From Clostridia bacterium (GTDB lineage: Bacteria > Bacillota > Clostridia > Acetivibrionales > DSM-2933), in assembly GCA_026416815.1 (NCBI GenBank), contig JAOAEJ010000023.1, positions 62,001 through 126,000 on the forward strand: DNA of 64,000 nt, given 5' to 3'. Below the pieces are notes generated by a model. That model had not been told where the DNA came from. It saw nothing but the letters and a program-made list of their open reading frames with translations, and made no database searches. Every line of letters starts with the position of its first letter. Within the stretch, counting starts at the first letter, position 1. Of this stretch, positions 54,142-62,278 are shown in pieces. The translations under genes were made by a program, and so were the position numbers.

Positions 54142-54846
54142 TTTTGCAAAGTAGTGTTTTCCTATAACTCGTATGATTGTTCTTGTCCATATCCACTTGC
54201 TTGTAGCTGTCGAGGGATTGAAATAATACACTGCGCCGCCTGAGGGGTCCCAGCCGTTAAGCGCGTCCCTTGCGGCTTTATAGGAAGTCGTGGTAGGCGC
54301 AAGATTGATTTGCCCATCCTTAACTGCATCAAAAGCACCAGGTTGATATATAACACCGGCGATAGTTTTGGGAAACCTTCCGTCTCTTATTCGATTCATT
54401 ATAACCGCTCCTACAGCAACCTGACCGGTATAAGGCTCACCGCGGGCTTCACCATGGATTAAATGTGCAAGCAGCCTTACATCCCCGCTGGCTGAAGTGG
54501 TTGCAGCTGTAGATGGGGATGTATTGCGTGTGGGGAGACCCAGAGCGGCTAAGGTTTGTGGACCTGCTACTCCGTCGACTTTTAAACCGTTCTTTGCTTG
54601 GAAGGACCTGACAGCCTGGTAGGTTTTATAGCCGTATTTACCGTCAACTATACCTTTATAATATCCCCATTTGTACAGCTTAGCCTGTATATCTATTACC
54701 TCCTGGCCCGATGACCCGTAGTATGATATAGTGGCCCTGGCATACCCGTATATACTGGAAATTTCGTTTCTAAAGTAGTATGAAGTATTTAATAATAAAG
54801 CTAGTGCTGTTGCAACAATAACTAATAATATCTTTTTCTTTCGCAA
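54139..54846 (-). CDS. sleB: Spore cortex-lytic enzyme SleB
   Basis: 235 residues. An N-terminal membrane/export helix (5-24), then a peptidoglycan-binding domain (about 45-108; VIDIQAKLYKWGYYKGIVDG) and a hydrolase_2 catalytic domain (about 125-233). LLAHLIHGEARGEPYTGQVA carries the catalytic Glu, with VGAVIMNRIRDGRFPKTI and GAVYYFNPSTATSKW following. SleB is a germination lytic transglycosylase acting on spore cortex. YpeB, its usual partner, is not in the window. This places the cell among spore formers. Confidence 0.95.
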   Translation of the reverse strand: MRKKKILLVIVATALALLLNTSYYFRNEISSIYGYARATISYYGSSGQEVIDIQAKLYKWGYYKGIVDGKYGYKTYQAVRSFQAKNGLKVDGVAGPQTLAALGLPTRNTSPSTAATTSASGDVRLLAHLIHGEARGEPYTGQVAVGAVIMNRIRDGRFPKTIAGVIYQPGAFDAVKDGQINLAPTTTSYKAARDALNGWDPSGGAVYYFNPSTATSKWIWTRTIIRVIGKHYFAK

Positions 54847-55174
54847 AATGATTCCCCTTTGTATAGTTTTTCAACGATGAATAACTGCACTAATATATAA
54901 ATTTTAAATATATTTTTTGCAGCGAAACATAAAATATTCACAAATGGTATAGATAAGGGTAAATTATCTATGGTTGTGGACAAACTCTATATATTCGGGA
55001 AGGTATGTGGAAAATTTGTAAAAGTAGAAGTGGTTTTTGAAATACTGAGTGAAAAATCTTTAATAGGATGTAACAAAAGAAAATAAAGATGAATAATATA
55101 TTATTGTGAAATGTATATAGGGCAAAGGGTTTTGTAATTAGGTGAAGCCTTTGCCCAACTTAACTTTACATAAA
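54847..55174. other. Non-coding gap upstream of sleB
   Basis: AT-rich; should hold the sleB promoter, for which a forespore sigma factor would be expected. I could not identify boxes with confidence and see no ORF or repeat. Confidence 0.45.
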
Positions 55175-55177
55175 AAA

Positions 55178-55206
55178 ATGGAGGCCATTGTGGTGACCTC
55201 TGTTTT
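55178..55206 (-). terminator. Terminator of the gene at 55207
   Basis: GAGG..CCA and TGG..CCTC pairing gives a short stem; on the minus strand it is followed by a run of T. Confidence 0.6.
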
Positions 55207-55521
55207 TTATTCTCTTCCCGCAAGTAAAAGATAGGCAAGAACAAGTACTAGGAGTTCGTCGTGTATTCCTTCATCAAACATCAGAAATATCAACCCCACA
55301 ATTAATATTTCATCCATATATAGCTGCTTATTAAATATTCTAAGTGAAGTCATTTGACTTCCAAAGACTGTATCATCAGTTGCTGGCGGAGTGCTTGAAG
55401 TATTGTAGTCTGGAGCAACAGATTTTGTGTGTTTATTCTGGTAGGTATTAGGAGTCTCCTCTAAGTCTGTGCCCATATGTATATACTTTCTATGTCTTAG
55501 CGGATGTCTTTTATAAAGCAT
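55207..55521 (-). CDS. Small protein with paired C-terminal hydrophobic blocks
   Basis: 104 residues, strong GGGGGG site before the ATG. The first 65 residues are polar and basic (YKRHPLRHRKYIHMG), then Thr/Asn/Pro-rich. The last 37 hold two short hydrophobic blocks, DEILIVGLIFLMFDE and DELLVLVLAYLLLAG, split by a four-residue acidic turn. The same two-block design appears in the proteins at 56917 and 57212. Not a recognised family. Confidence 0.7.
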   Translation of the reverse strand: MLYKRHPLRHRKYIHMGTDLEETPNTYQNKHTKSVAPDYNTSSTPPATDDTVFGSQMTSLRIFNKQLYMDEILIVGLIFLMFDEGIHDELLVLVLAYLLLAGRE

Positions 55522-55577
55522 TATAATCCCCCCTTGAGTGGCATCTTGGCAAAGAAAGGTTATTTATAGAACCATGA

Positions 55578-55658
55578 CTGTAAAAACAGTAAAACTTGAT
55601 TTGCCAACTACTAATACAATTTGTAATGCTTATGCAAACCAAAGTTTTACTTTTACAG
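55578..55658. repeat. Imperfect palindrome between small genes
   Basis: CTGTAAAAACAGTAAAACTT with GATTTGC, and GCAAACC with AAAGTTTTACTTTTACAG, are inverted about the centre. It may be another small mobile element; only one copy is seen. Confidence 0.5.
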
Positions 55659-55811
55659 CCACGAATTTAAAGTACTTGGAATAAGGGAGCTCTACTGGTT
55701 TTTACTCAAACTTAACGGCGTATACCTTTAAGATTTGATATTGCATTATGACGTCCCTTACCGGATAATCCATATGTAATTTATTAAGAATTCTGATTTT
55801 TAAATATATGG

Positions 55812-56198
55812 CTAAAAGCCGCTTTTTTCATGATCATCCATGAACTTAACCAAGCTTGATACCTGCAATAGTTTTATACAATTCCCTATTTTTTTCTGTC
55901 TACTGGTATTTAAAAATGGCCTTATTGCATTTAATAAGCTCATTCTTGGATCGTTGGAATTGTTCACTCTATCCATTATTTTAGAAATTTTCCGTACCAT
56001 TTCTATATTTTCTTCCAACTCACTCTTGTTCGGTTTCTCTTCTCTTATAGGCAAAGCCTCATTTGCTTTTGGGGAAGAGTCTTCTTTACCCATGGAATTT
56101 GCGAGAACTCCAAGCAAATTTTTGAAGTTATCCGGCATAGAATCCTGGCCTAATAAATCTGTAATTTGCTTTATTTTTTTGTTAAGATCATCACTCAT
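55812..56198 (-). CDS. Small soluble helical protein, unknown
   Basis: 128 residues with GGAGGA before the ATG. All-alpha and charged: DDLNKKIKQITDLLGQ at the N-terminus, an acidic/Lys middle, and a C-terminal helical pair around DPRMSLLNAIRPFLNTSRQ and CIKLLQVSSLVKFMDDHE. The N-terminal KKIxxLxG pattern recurs in its neighbour at 56316. The C-terminal half resembles small proteins seen in other sporulating Clostridia, with no function known to me. It lies in the same strand cluster as the hydrophobic-block proteins. Confidence 0.75.
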   Translation of the reverse strand: MSDDLNKKIKQITDLLGQDSMPDNFKNLLGVLANSMGKEDSSPKANEALPIREEKPNKSELEENIEMVRKISKIMDRVNNSNDPRMSLLNAIRPFLNTSRQKKIGNCIKLLQVSSLVKFMDDHEKSGF

Positions 56199-56315
56199 TT
56201 ATTATTCCTCCAAAAAGCTTTTGGGACTAAAGCCGGGTGTCAAATTGTTTCCCGGCCCCAATATGTTTCTGGTTTTTAATATCAAATAATCCTTAATATA
56301 AAATATATTCGCAGT

Positions 56316-56636
56316 CTATTTAATAATGTCTTTAATTCTTTTTATTATTTCATCACCATGTTCGCCTATGAGCTTTGATAGCTTTTCTAGCTCAGCGTCA
56401 CTGACCTTTTGCCTTATTTCATCCTTATTTATTTTCATATCTTTGAGTTTAGTTTCATCAAATTCATTTATTTTACCCATAAGTTCTTCTTTATCAATTT
56501 TGTTTAGCTTTTTAGCAAGTTCATCGGTATTACCTTTCTTTAGCATATCCAGTGCGGCATTTAACCTTGCCTGGAGTACTTTTTCATCCATTTTGCCCAT
56601 TAATTCCGCTATCTTTTTGCTAAATGCATCATTCAT
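56316..56636 (-). CDS. Small soluble helical protein, unknown (second)
   Basis: 106 residues with AAGGAG before the ATG. Fully helical and highly charged: AFSKKIAELMGKMDEKVLQA, repeated Lys/Asp/Glu segments (LNKIDKEELMGKINEFDETK), and the final KLSKLIGEHGDEIIKRIKDI. The N-terminus resembles the protein at 55812. No membrane segment or Cys. Probably part of the same functional set; function unknown. Confidence 0.75.
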   Translation of the reverse strand: MNDAFSKKIAELMGKMDEKVLQARLNAALDMLKKGNTDELAKKLNKIDKEELMGKINEFDETKLKDMKINKDEIRQKVSDAELEKLSKLIGEHGDEIIKRIKDIIK

Positions 56637-56794
56637 AATACCAGCTCCTTATCTTTATTATTAAATACGAAAAATAAGACTGCAGTTGTAGGAAAGCAAC
56701 CGGAGTTCATACGATTTTTACTTTATGCTTACTACAATTACTACAGTCTATGTGATTTATGCAAGGTTATGATATATTTATAACCCCATCAAAC

Positions 56795-56830
56795 AGAATT
56801 TCTATATACAATCCTGTATATAGAAATTCT
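56795..56830. repeat. Perfect palindrome
   Basis: AGAATTTCTATATA and TATATAGAAATTCT flank an 8-base loop. It lies between two minus-strand genes; no T run. Confidence 0.6.
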
Positions 56831-56860
56831 TTGGTTGTACTATTTCTAATAAAATAGTGC

Positions 56861-56899
56861 AACTTTATCCGGAGGGTTAAAATCCTTCCGGATAAAGTT
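56861..56899 (-). terminator. Stem-loop after the gene at 56917
   Basis: AACTTTATCCGGA and TCCGGATAAAGTT arms around GGGTTAAAATCCT. T run is weak. Confidence 0.6.
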
Positions 56900-56916
56900 A
56901 GATATGTACTTTATTA

Positions 56917-57126
56917 TTATTTAGCATTATAGCCATAGCCGTAATCGGAATTGAAGAACAGAAGGAGGAATACGATTATGAAGAAGAGTATCGCACTATT
57001 ATCATCTAAGAATCCCCCATCGCAGCCTTTACCGAACAGCGAGCCATTAAATATAAGTAAGAATACGAGGATGAAGAAAAGTATTTCGTCATTGTCTCCG
57101 TTAAAGAAATTACCGAAAATACTCAT
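56917..57126 (-). CDS. 69-residue protein with two ILFFIxVFLLLF blocks
   Basis: The ATG at 57126 has GGAGG 8 bases upstream. Two almost identical hydrophobic blocks, EILFFILVFLLIF and AILFFIIVFLLLFF, are preceded by Asp/Asn residues (NGDNDE, DDNSA) and separated by a Gly-rich linker with one Cys (FGKGCDGGFLDDN). The end is Tyr/Gly-rich (SDYGYGYNAK). Each block is just long enough to cross or insert in a membrane. Paralogue of the next gene upstream. Confidence 0.75.
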   Translation of the reverse strand: MSIFGNFFNGDNDEILFFILVFLLIFNGSLFGKGCDGGFLDDNSAILFFIIVFLLLFFNSDYGYGYNAK

Positions 57127-57211
57127 AGATAGTACCTCCAAAAAATAATCACGATATATACTATGGTAAGTAGGTGCAGTGTGTTACACTTATAAAAAAT
57201 TTTTATAAGCT

Positions 57212-57427
57212 TTATTTATTGCTATAGTATTTTGCTGGGCTTTCTCGATAAAATAATAGAAGGAATACCAGTATAAAAAACAGGATAGGCTCATTTTGCT
57301 CCGAAGATTGGATTGTATTTAACTCCCAGCGTGATTTTAAAAAGCTATCGTCGTAAAAGAGTAAAAGAAATATAATGATAAAAAAAAGGAGCTTTGAATC
57401 GTTAGGGTATTTACGATACTCAGACAT
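57212..57427 (-). CDS. 71-residue protein with two LLFFIIIFLLLF blocks
   Basis: The ATG at 57427 follows GGAGG by 7 bases. Blocks SKLLFFIIIFLLLFYDD and PILFFILVFLLLFYRES flank a polar linker (SRWELNTIQSSEQNE). N- and C-termini are charged or Tyr-rich. Same plan as the protein at 56917, with about 85 bases between the genes, so co-transcription is likely. Unknown family. Confidence 0.75.
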   Translation of the reverse strand: MSEYRKYPNDSKLLFFIIIFLLLFYDDSFLKSRWELNTIQSSEQNEPILFFILVFLLLFYRESPAKYYSNK

Positions 57428-57713
57428 CAAAAACCTCCAAGTATATATACTATTAATACAATATTCAGGTATATATATCGGTATTACAATAGTTGGCATT
57501 ATACTTCCGATACTTGATGGTCCTGGAAAATGTCTGGTTAAATCAGCACATTGCACTAGTAGATTTAGTACTAATTGACACAAATATATTTTTATTATAA
57601 AATACCCTATAGGGGTATGATGTGAATCGAATTCAGGTTAGTAAACGCTGAATGTGGTATAAAATAAAGTAGTAATCCTTTAAAATTATTTATTTGAGGA
57701 AAGGTGGCTAGCC

Positions 57714-58415
57714 ATGGGCAACTCGGTATATTTACTAACTTTTTTAGAGGGTATATTAGCCTTTATATCCCCTTGTATACTGCCTTTGCTACCGGTTTAT
57801 TTTATTTACCTTGCAGGAGTTTCTACGGACAAGGGTGGAGAAAGTTCACTGGACAGAAGCAGGCTGATAGTAAACTCTATAGGTTTTATTATAGGGTTTA
57901 GTATCGTACTTGTGTTGCTTGGGGCTACAGCCTCATCCATCGGGCAATTTCTTGAAGGACGTAAGGATATCCTGAGGAAATTGGGTGGTATAATAATGGT
58001 AGTTTTCGGTTTGAATTTTTTAGGGATACTAAAACTTAATTTTTTAAATTTTGAAAAGAGAATAAATTATAATTTCACAGAATTAAAACTAGTGAATTCA
58101 ATTGTTTTCGGCATGATATTCGTACTAGGATGGACTCCGTGTTCAGGGGCATATCTTGCTTCAGCTCTGGCCATGGCAAGTAACTCCAGTTCGATTTTTC
58201 AGGGGATGTTGCTGCTCCTGCTTTATGCAATGGGGTTGGGAGTACCATTTTTACTGTCTGCTATCTTTTTTGATAAACTAAGGAATGTTTTCAAGCAGAT
58301 TCAAAGATACAACAGAATAATCGGTATTATTTCGGGAATTGTATTAATAGCAGTTGGGATACTCTTTTTTTTCAATAAACTAAACTATCTCGCAATTATC
58401 GTACCTAAGTGGTAG
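57714..58415 (+). CDS. ccdA: CcdA-type transmembrane thiol transporter
   Basis: 233 residues, AAAGGTGG site. Six membrane helices. The paired redox Cys are in FISPCILPLLPVY (helix 1) and GWTPCSGAYLASALAM (helix 4), the DsbD/CcdA signature. It moves electrons from cytoplasmic thioredoxin to extracytoplasmic thiol proteins. The TlpA-like protein 185 bases downstream is the likely acceptor, and the thioredoxin/reductase genes that follow would supply electrons. In this anaerobe the target is probably not cytochrome c. Confidence 0.94.
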   Translation: MGNSVYLLTFLEGILAFISPCILPLLPVYFIYLAGVSTDKGGESSLDRSRLIVNSIGFIIGFSIVLVLLGATASSIGQFLEGRKDILRKLGGIIMVVFGLNFLGILKLNFLNFEKRINYNFTELKLVNSIVFGMIFVLGWTPCSGAYLASALAMASNSSSIFQGMLLLLLYAMGLGVPFLLSAIFFDKLRNVFKQIQRYNRIIGIISGIVLIAVGILFFFNKLNYLAIIVPKW

Positions 58416-58446
58416 ATATGTAATGCTAAATGAGATAAATGCTGAC

Positions 58447-58570
58447 TATATAAATTGCGATAATGACATTACAAGGAAAAATTTGATTATCGCAATATAA
58501 CTTAAGGTAACAAATTGTAAAAAAGATTTAGGGAGAACTTCGTTGTAGATTCTTTTTTGCAATTTATATA
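58447..58570 (-). mobile_element. MITE family A, copy 4
   Basis: TATATAAATTGCGATAAT to GCAATTTATATA, opposite orientation to the copies around proS. It sits between ccdA and the TlpA-like gene. Confidence 0.85.
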
Positions 58571-58600
58571 GAACAATAACAAATATGGGGTGTTAATAGT

Positions 58601-59224
58601 ATGAAGAAATATCTTAATGTGGTATTTTGGCTGGTGGTAATGGGGTTTGTGATTGCTGCAGCTTACACTGTCTATAATAAAAATACTAAAAACGGTGTAG
58701 TCCAAAATCCACCGCAGCAAAGTAATGGCACCGGAGATAAATCAAATCAGGCTCCTTCTCAGGGGTTTACTGCCGCTGATGAGCCTATACCTATAACACA
58801 AAATATAGCAGCACCTGATTTTACTCTGGCAAATTTAAATGGGGAGACAGTAAGTCTTTCAGATTATAAAGGCAAGGTGGTATTTTTAAACTTCTGGGCA
58901 ACATGGTGCGGCCCTTGCAGGTCGGAAATACCCGACCTCGACGAAGCATCCAAAGAACTCGAAAAGGGTGATAGTGCTGTATTTTTAGCTATTAACCTTA
59001 CCGATGGGGTAAGGGAGACTGAAAATGTAGTCAAAAATTTTGTGCAGGACAACAAGCTTTCCTTTAACGTATTACTGGATCATGAGACTAGGATAGCAGA
59101 ATTATACGGGGTAGAAAGTATACCTACAACATTTGTAATAAATAAGGATGGCACCCTGTACGGCTATAGAGTCGGCCCTATAAGCAAACAGACTATACTG
59201 AATGTTGCTGAAAGGCTTAAATAG
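58601..59224 (+). CDS. TlpA/ResA-like membrane-anchored thioredoxin-fold protein
   Basis: 207 residues with an N-terminal membrane anchor (about 5-25), a polar linker to about 65, then a thioredoxin-like domain. The active site WATWCGPCRSEIPDL has Cys103 and Cys106. PDFTLANLNGETVSLSDYKG and the cis-Pro region ESIPTTFVINKDG are standard. It probably reduces extracytoplasmic disulfides with electrons delivered by CcdA. A family A MITE lies between the two genes but leaves the ribosome binding site intact. Confidence 0.93.
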   Translation: MKKYLNVVFWLVVMGFVIAAAYTVYNKNTKNGVVQNPPQQSNGTGDKSNQAPSQGFTAADEPIPITQNIAAPDFTLANLNGETVSLSDYKGKVVFLNFWATWCGPCRSEIPDLDEASKELEKGDSAVFLAINLTDGVRETENVVKNFVQDNKLSFNVLLDHETRIAELYGVESIPTTFVINKDGTLYGYRVGPISKQTILNVAERLK

Positions 59225-59556
59225 TATAAGTATAGACATAGGCTCAATGTAAATTATAGCGATAAGATGACTTTAGTGATTATGGGGATATGTTTTGTAT
59301 ATAATAGGAACGGGAAGATTGCTAAGGATATAGTTGTTGAAACTGTTGAAAAGTTAAATAAATTTTCTGTTAGTAGAGCATTTTATATGTATAAAGTATA
59401 ATGAAGCAGCCTGTTAAGTGCAAATTTCACATAATTTTATTACAATAAATTTTACTTAAAAAGATTAATATATACGCTAACGATAGTTTGCTATAAACTA
59501 TCGTTACAAATCGAATTGCTTTTCAGGTTGTCGGTTGTGAAATGTGGAGGTAATTT
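59225..59556. other. Gap before the thioredoxin-reductase fusion
   Basis: AT-rich. A possible 44-codon frame at 59270-59404 has no ribosome binding site. The clear feature is the palindrome at 59478-59506. Confidence 0.5.
59478..59506. repeat. Perfect 12-bp palindrome
   Basis: TAACGATAGTTT and AAACTATCGTTA flank a 5-base loop. It lies 50 bases before the start of the fusion gene and could be an operator or hairpin. Confidence 0.6.
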
Positions 59557-60834
59557 ATGAGCAGTAAGCCATCTGTTATAGACAATCAGAGTTTTGAAAA
59601 AGAAGTTTTGAAGAGTAATCTGCCTGTAGCAGTATATTTTTATTCCGAAGACTGTCCTCCCTGTATTACTTTAAGCCCTCTATTCGATAAAATGGCTGAA
59701 GCATACGGCGAACAAATGAAGTTTGTCAAGGTGTTCAGGCAGCAGAATAGGCAATTGGCTGAAAGTTATAATGTAAAAAGCAGCCCGGCGCTATTGTTTT
59801 TTAAGGATGGGGAAGAGGTTTGCTCAAGACTAAACGGTTATATCAGCAGTCCGGAGTTGAGGGCTGTTATTGAGGGTATACTTGGCGGTACATGCATAAG
59901 AAGAGAGCGTCAGCAGGTACACTGTGATGTATTGATACTTGGAGGAGGTCCGGCAGGACTGTCTGCTGCTATTTATGCAGCAAGAGCAAAACTTTTTACA
60001 GTTGTTATAGATGAGGGACTCCCGGGAGGGCAGGTGTCCACTACCTTTCATGTTGCTAACTATCCCGGCACCAATGGCGTTATCCGTGGATTAGATCTGA
60101 TGGAAAATATGAAGCGCCAGGCAGTAGATTTTGGAACTCAGCTTGACGAAATGAAGGAGATCCATGAAGTAAACTTTGATGGGGAAGAAAAGCATATTAA
60201 GACACAAGATACCGATTATTACGCAAAATGTGTTATAATTGCAACAGGAGCTCAGCCTAGAAAACTGCCTGCTGAAGGAGAAAGGGAGTTTAGAGGAAGG
60301 GGAGTACATTATTGTGCTACTTGTGATGGAGCGTTATACCAGGATACCAATGTAGTAGTGGTAGGGGGAGGCAACTCTGCTGTTGAGGAAGCAGTTTTTC
60401 TTACCCGCTATGCAAAGCATGTCACCATTATACATCAATTTGATCATTTTCAGGCTTCTAAGGCTGCTCAGGAGGAGGCTCTTAAAAACCCAAATATCAG
60501 TGTTATATGGGATTCTGAAATAAGGAAGATTAACGGAGAAAATTTTGTAACGAGTATTACTATAGAAAATCTGAAGACAAGGGAGCAAAAAGAACTCGAG
60601 ACAGATGGAGTATTTGTCTACATAGGTATGCAGCCTAAAACCGATGTGTTCAAGGATAAAATAGCCCTTGATGAATATGGGTATATAGTGGGTGATGAGG
60701 ACATGAAGACGAATGTTGACGGGATTTTTGTGGCTGGGGATGTTCGCGTGAAAAAAATCAGACAGATAGCTACTGCTACCTCCGATGGAGTAATAGCTGG
60801 CATAATGGCTGAAAGGTACATTAATGGCAAATAG
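59557..60834 (+). CDS. Thioredoxin - thioredoxin reductase fusion
   Basis: 425 residues with GGAGG before the ATG. Residues 1-110 form a thioredoxin domain with active site YSEDCPPCITL (Cys33, Cys36) and cis-Pro SSPALLFFKDG. After a short linker, residues 120-425 are an NADPH-thioredoxin reductase. FAD loop is LILGGGPAGLSAAIYAARA, redox site HYCATCDGALY (Cys253, Cys256), NADPH loop VVVGGGNSAVEEAVFL and second FAD motif GIFVAGDVR. Fusions with thioredoxin at the C-terminus are known from mycobacteria; here it is N-terminal, and the active site is CPPC not CGPC. Confidence 0.93.
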   Translation: MSSKPSVIDNQSFEKEVLKSNLPVAVYFYSEDCPPCITLSPLFDKMAEAYGEQMKFVKVFRQQNRQLAESYNVKSSPALLFFKDGEEVCSRLNGYISSPELRAVIEGILGGTCIRRERQQVHCDVLILGGGPAGLSAAIYAARAKLFTVVIDEGLPGGQVSTTFHVANYPGTNGVIRGLDLMENMKRQAVDFGTQLDEMKEIHEVNFDGEEKHIKTQDTDYYAKCVIIATGAQPRKLPAEGEREFRGRGVHYCATCDGALYQDTNVVVVGGGNSAVEEAVFLTRYAKHVTIIHQFDHFQASKAAQEEALKNPNISVIWDSEIRKINGENFVTSITIENLKTREQKELETDGVFVYIGMQPKTDVFKDKIALDEYGYIVGDEDMKTNVDGIFVAGDVRVKKIRQIATATSDGVIAGIMAERYINGK

Positions 60835-60890
60835 TAATCTTTATGAAAAACAAAGGGGTAAAGAATAAAAAAACGAGGGGTATATTTAAT

Positions 60891-61763
60891 ATGCATGATG
60901 TAATAATAATAGGTAAAGGACCCGCAGGAATATCTGCGGCTCTATATACTGCAAGAGCAAACTTAAAAACCTTGATAATAGGTAGGGATGACAGTGTGCT
61001 GAGAAAGGCTGAAAAAATTGAGAATTACTATGGCTTTTCCGATGTAATTAGCGGTGAGTTCCTTCTGCGGGAAGGTGAGCAACAGGCTCTAAGAGTTGGG
61101 GCACAGATTGTTGATGATGAAGTGGTCACTATTGAAAAGAAAGATTTCTTCGAAGTGGTTACTTCAGAGGAGCGTTTTATAGCTAAAGCGGTTCTGGTGG
61201 CAACAGGCCAGCCCCAAAAAAAGGTTAGAGTTGAAAACCTGGAAAGCTTTGAGGGAAGAGGGGTAAGTTATTGCACAACCTGCGATGGGTTCTTTTATAA
61301 CAACCTCAAGGTCGGAGTTCTGGGCTTTAAGGATTTTGCAGTACACGAGGCTATAGAACTTGAGTCCTATACAAGTAATATAACTATTTATACAAATGGC
61401 AAGGAGCTGGAGCTTACAGAAAAATCTCATGAAGAATGCCAACGCTTTTCGATAAATGTAAAGCCTATTGAAAAGATTGATGGGTCGGAATTTCTTCAGA
61501 GAATATACTTCACAGACGGAACAAGCGAAGAGTTAGATGGACTGTTTGTTGCATTTGAAAGCGCATCCAGTGTGGATTTTGCGAGAAAACTGGGGATAAT
61601 AACCGAAGGAAATGCTGTTGTTGTGGATAAAAATCAGCAAACCAATCTTGAGGGTTTATTTGCTGCAGGGGATTGTACCGGTGGATTCAAGCAAATTTCT
61701 ACAGCTGTGGGGCAGGGAGCTCTGGCAGGCAAAAGAATCATAGAATATGTAAGAAGTTTATAA
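60891..61763 (+). CDS. Thioredoxin-reductase-like flavoprotein lacking the NADPH motif
   Basis: 290 residues. The ATG at 60891 is chosen (GAGGGG site); an ATG at 60843 has none. FAD loop IIIGKGPAGISAALYTARAN and redox site YCTTCDGFFY are intact. At the NADPH position the GGGNSA loop is replaced by VLGFKDFAVHEAIE, and the HRRxxxR phosphate-binding motif is absent (YTNGKELELTE). This matches ferredoxin-dependent flavin thioredoxin reductases known from Clostridia. It follows the fusion gene by 56 bases and probably shares its transcript. Confidence 0.88.
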   Translation: MHDVIIIGKGPAGISAALYTARANLKTLIIGRDDSVLRKAEKIENYYGFSDVISGEFLLREGEQQALRVGAQIVDDEVVTIEKKDFFEVVTSEERFIAKAVLVATGQPQKKVRVENLESFEGRGVSYCTTCDGFFYNNLKVGVLGFKDFAVHEAIELESYTSNITIYTNGKELELTEKSHEECQRFSINVKPIEKIDGSEFLQRIYFTDGTSEELDGLFVAFESASSVDFARKLGIITEGNAVVVDKNQQTNLEGLFAAGDCTGGFKQISTAVGQGALAGKRIIEYVRSL

Positions 61764-61782
61764 TTTTGAGGAGGATACTAAT

Positions 61783-62007
61783 ATGTCAGTTAAGGTTTAT
61801 TCAACACCTACGTGTCCATACTGCACCATGGCTAAGGAGTATTTGGAGTCAAAAAATGTACAGTTTGATTATATTGATGTTTCAGCAGATAGAAATGCGG
61901 CCAATGAAATGATTACTAAGTCGGGACAGAGGGGTGTTCCGGTTTTAGATATTAACGGTAATATAGTAGTTGGATTTGATAAAGCTAAAATTGACAGCCT
62001 TATTTAA
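61783..62007 (+). CDS. Glutaredoxin-family protein (NrdH-like)
   Basis: 74 residues, GAGGAGG site, starting 20 bases after the previous stop. The redox site STPTCPYCTMAK (Cys11, Cys14) and the cis-Pro motif QRGVPVLDING are clear. Single-domain proteins of this length (NrdH-like) are usually reduced by thioredoxin reductase, not glutathione, which fits the two reductases before it. It ends the redox operon, before a terminator. Confidence 0.93.
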   Translation: MSVKVYSTPTCPYCTMAKEYLESKNVQFDYIDVSADRNAANEMITKSGQRGVPVLDINGNIVVGFDKAKIDSLI

Positions 62008-62046
62008 GGAGTTATAGTTTTATTAAACTTATAGTAGACTTAGACT

Positions 62047-62080
62047 AAAATCTCTGTAGACTTTTCTGCAGGGATTTTTT
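62047..62080 (+). terminator. Terminator of the redox operon
   Basis: AAAATCTCTGTAGA and TCTGCAGGGATTTT pair, then T run. Confidence 0.85.
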
Positions 62081-62278
62081 GTTGCCTATTTTACAATTAA
62101 ATTGCCAGTTAAGACAAAATTTTATAAAATTATTGTTTAGGTATGTCCTTTTGTGGATATATATGTATATAATTACATATAACAAGTTGTTTGTGGAGAA
62201 TATTACTGTTTAAGCTATAAACATTAACTTTGAGTTTACTTAGAATGTGGGGAAGGAATTAAATAGGGGGGCTTTGTT

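Noticed and set aside
59270-59404. 44-codon frame before the thioredoxin-reductase fusion
   Set aside because: No ribosome binding site and no recognisable composition; kept as non-coding.
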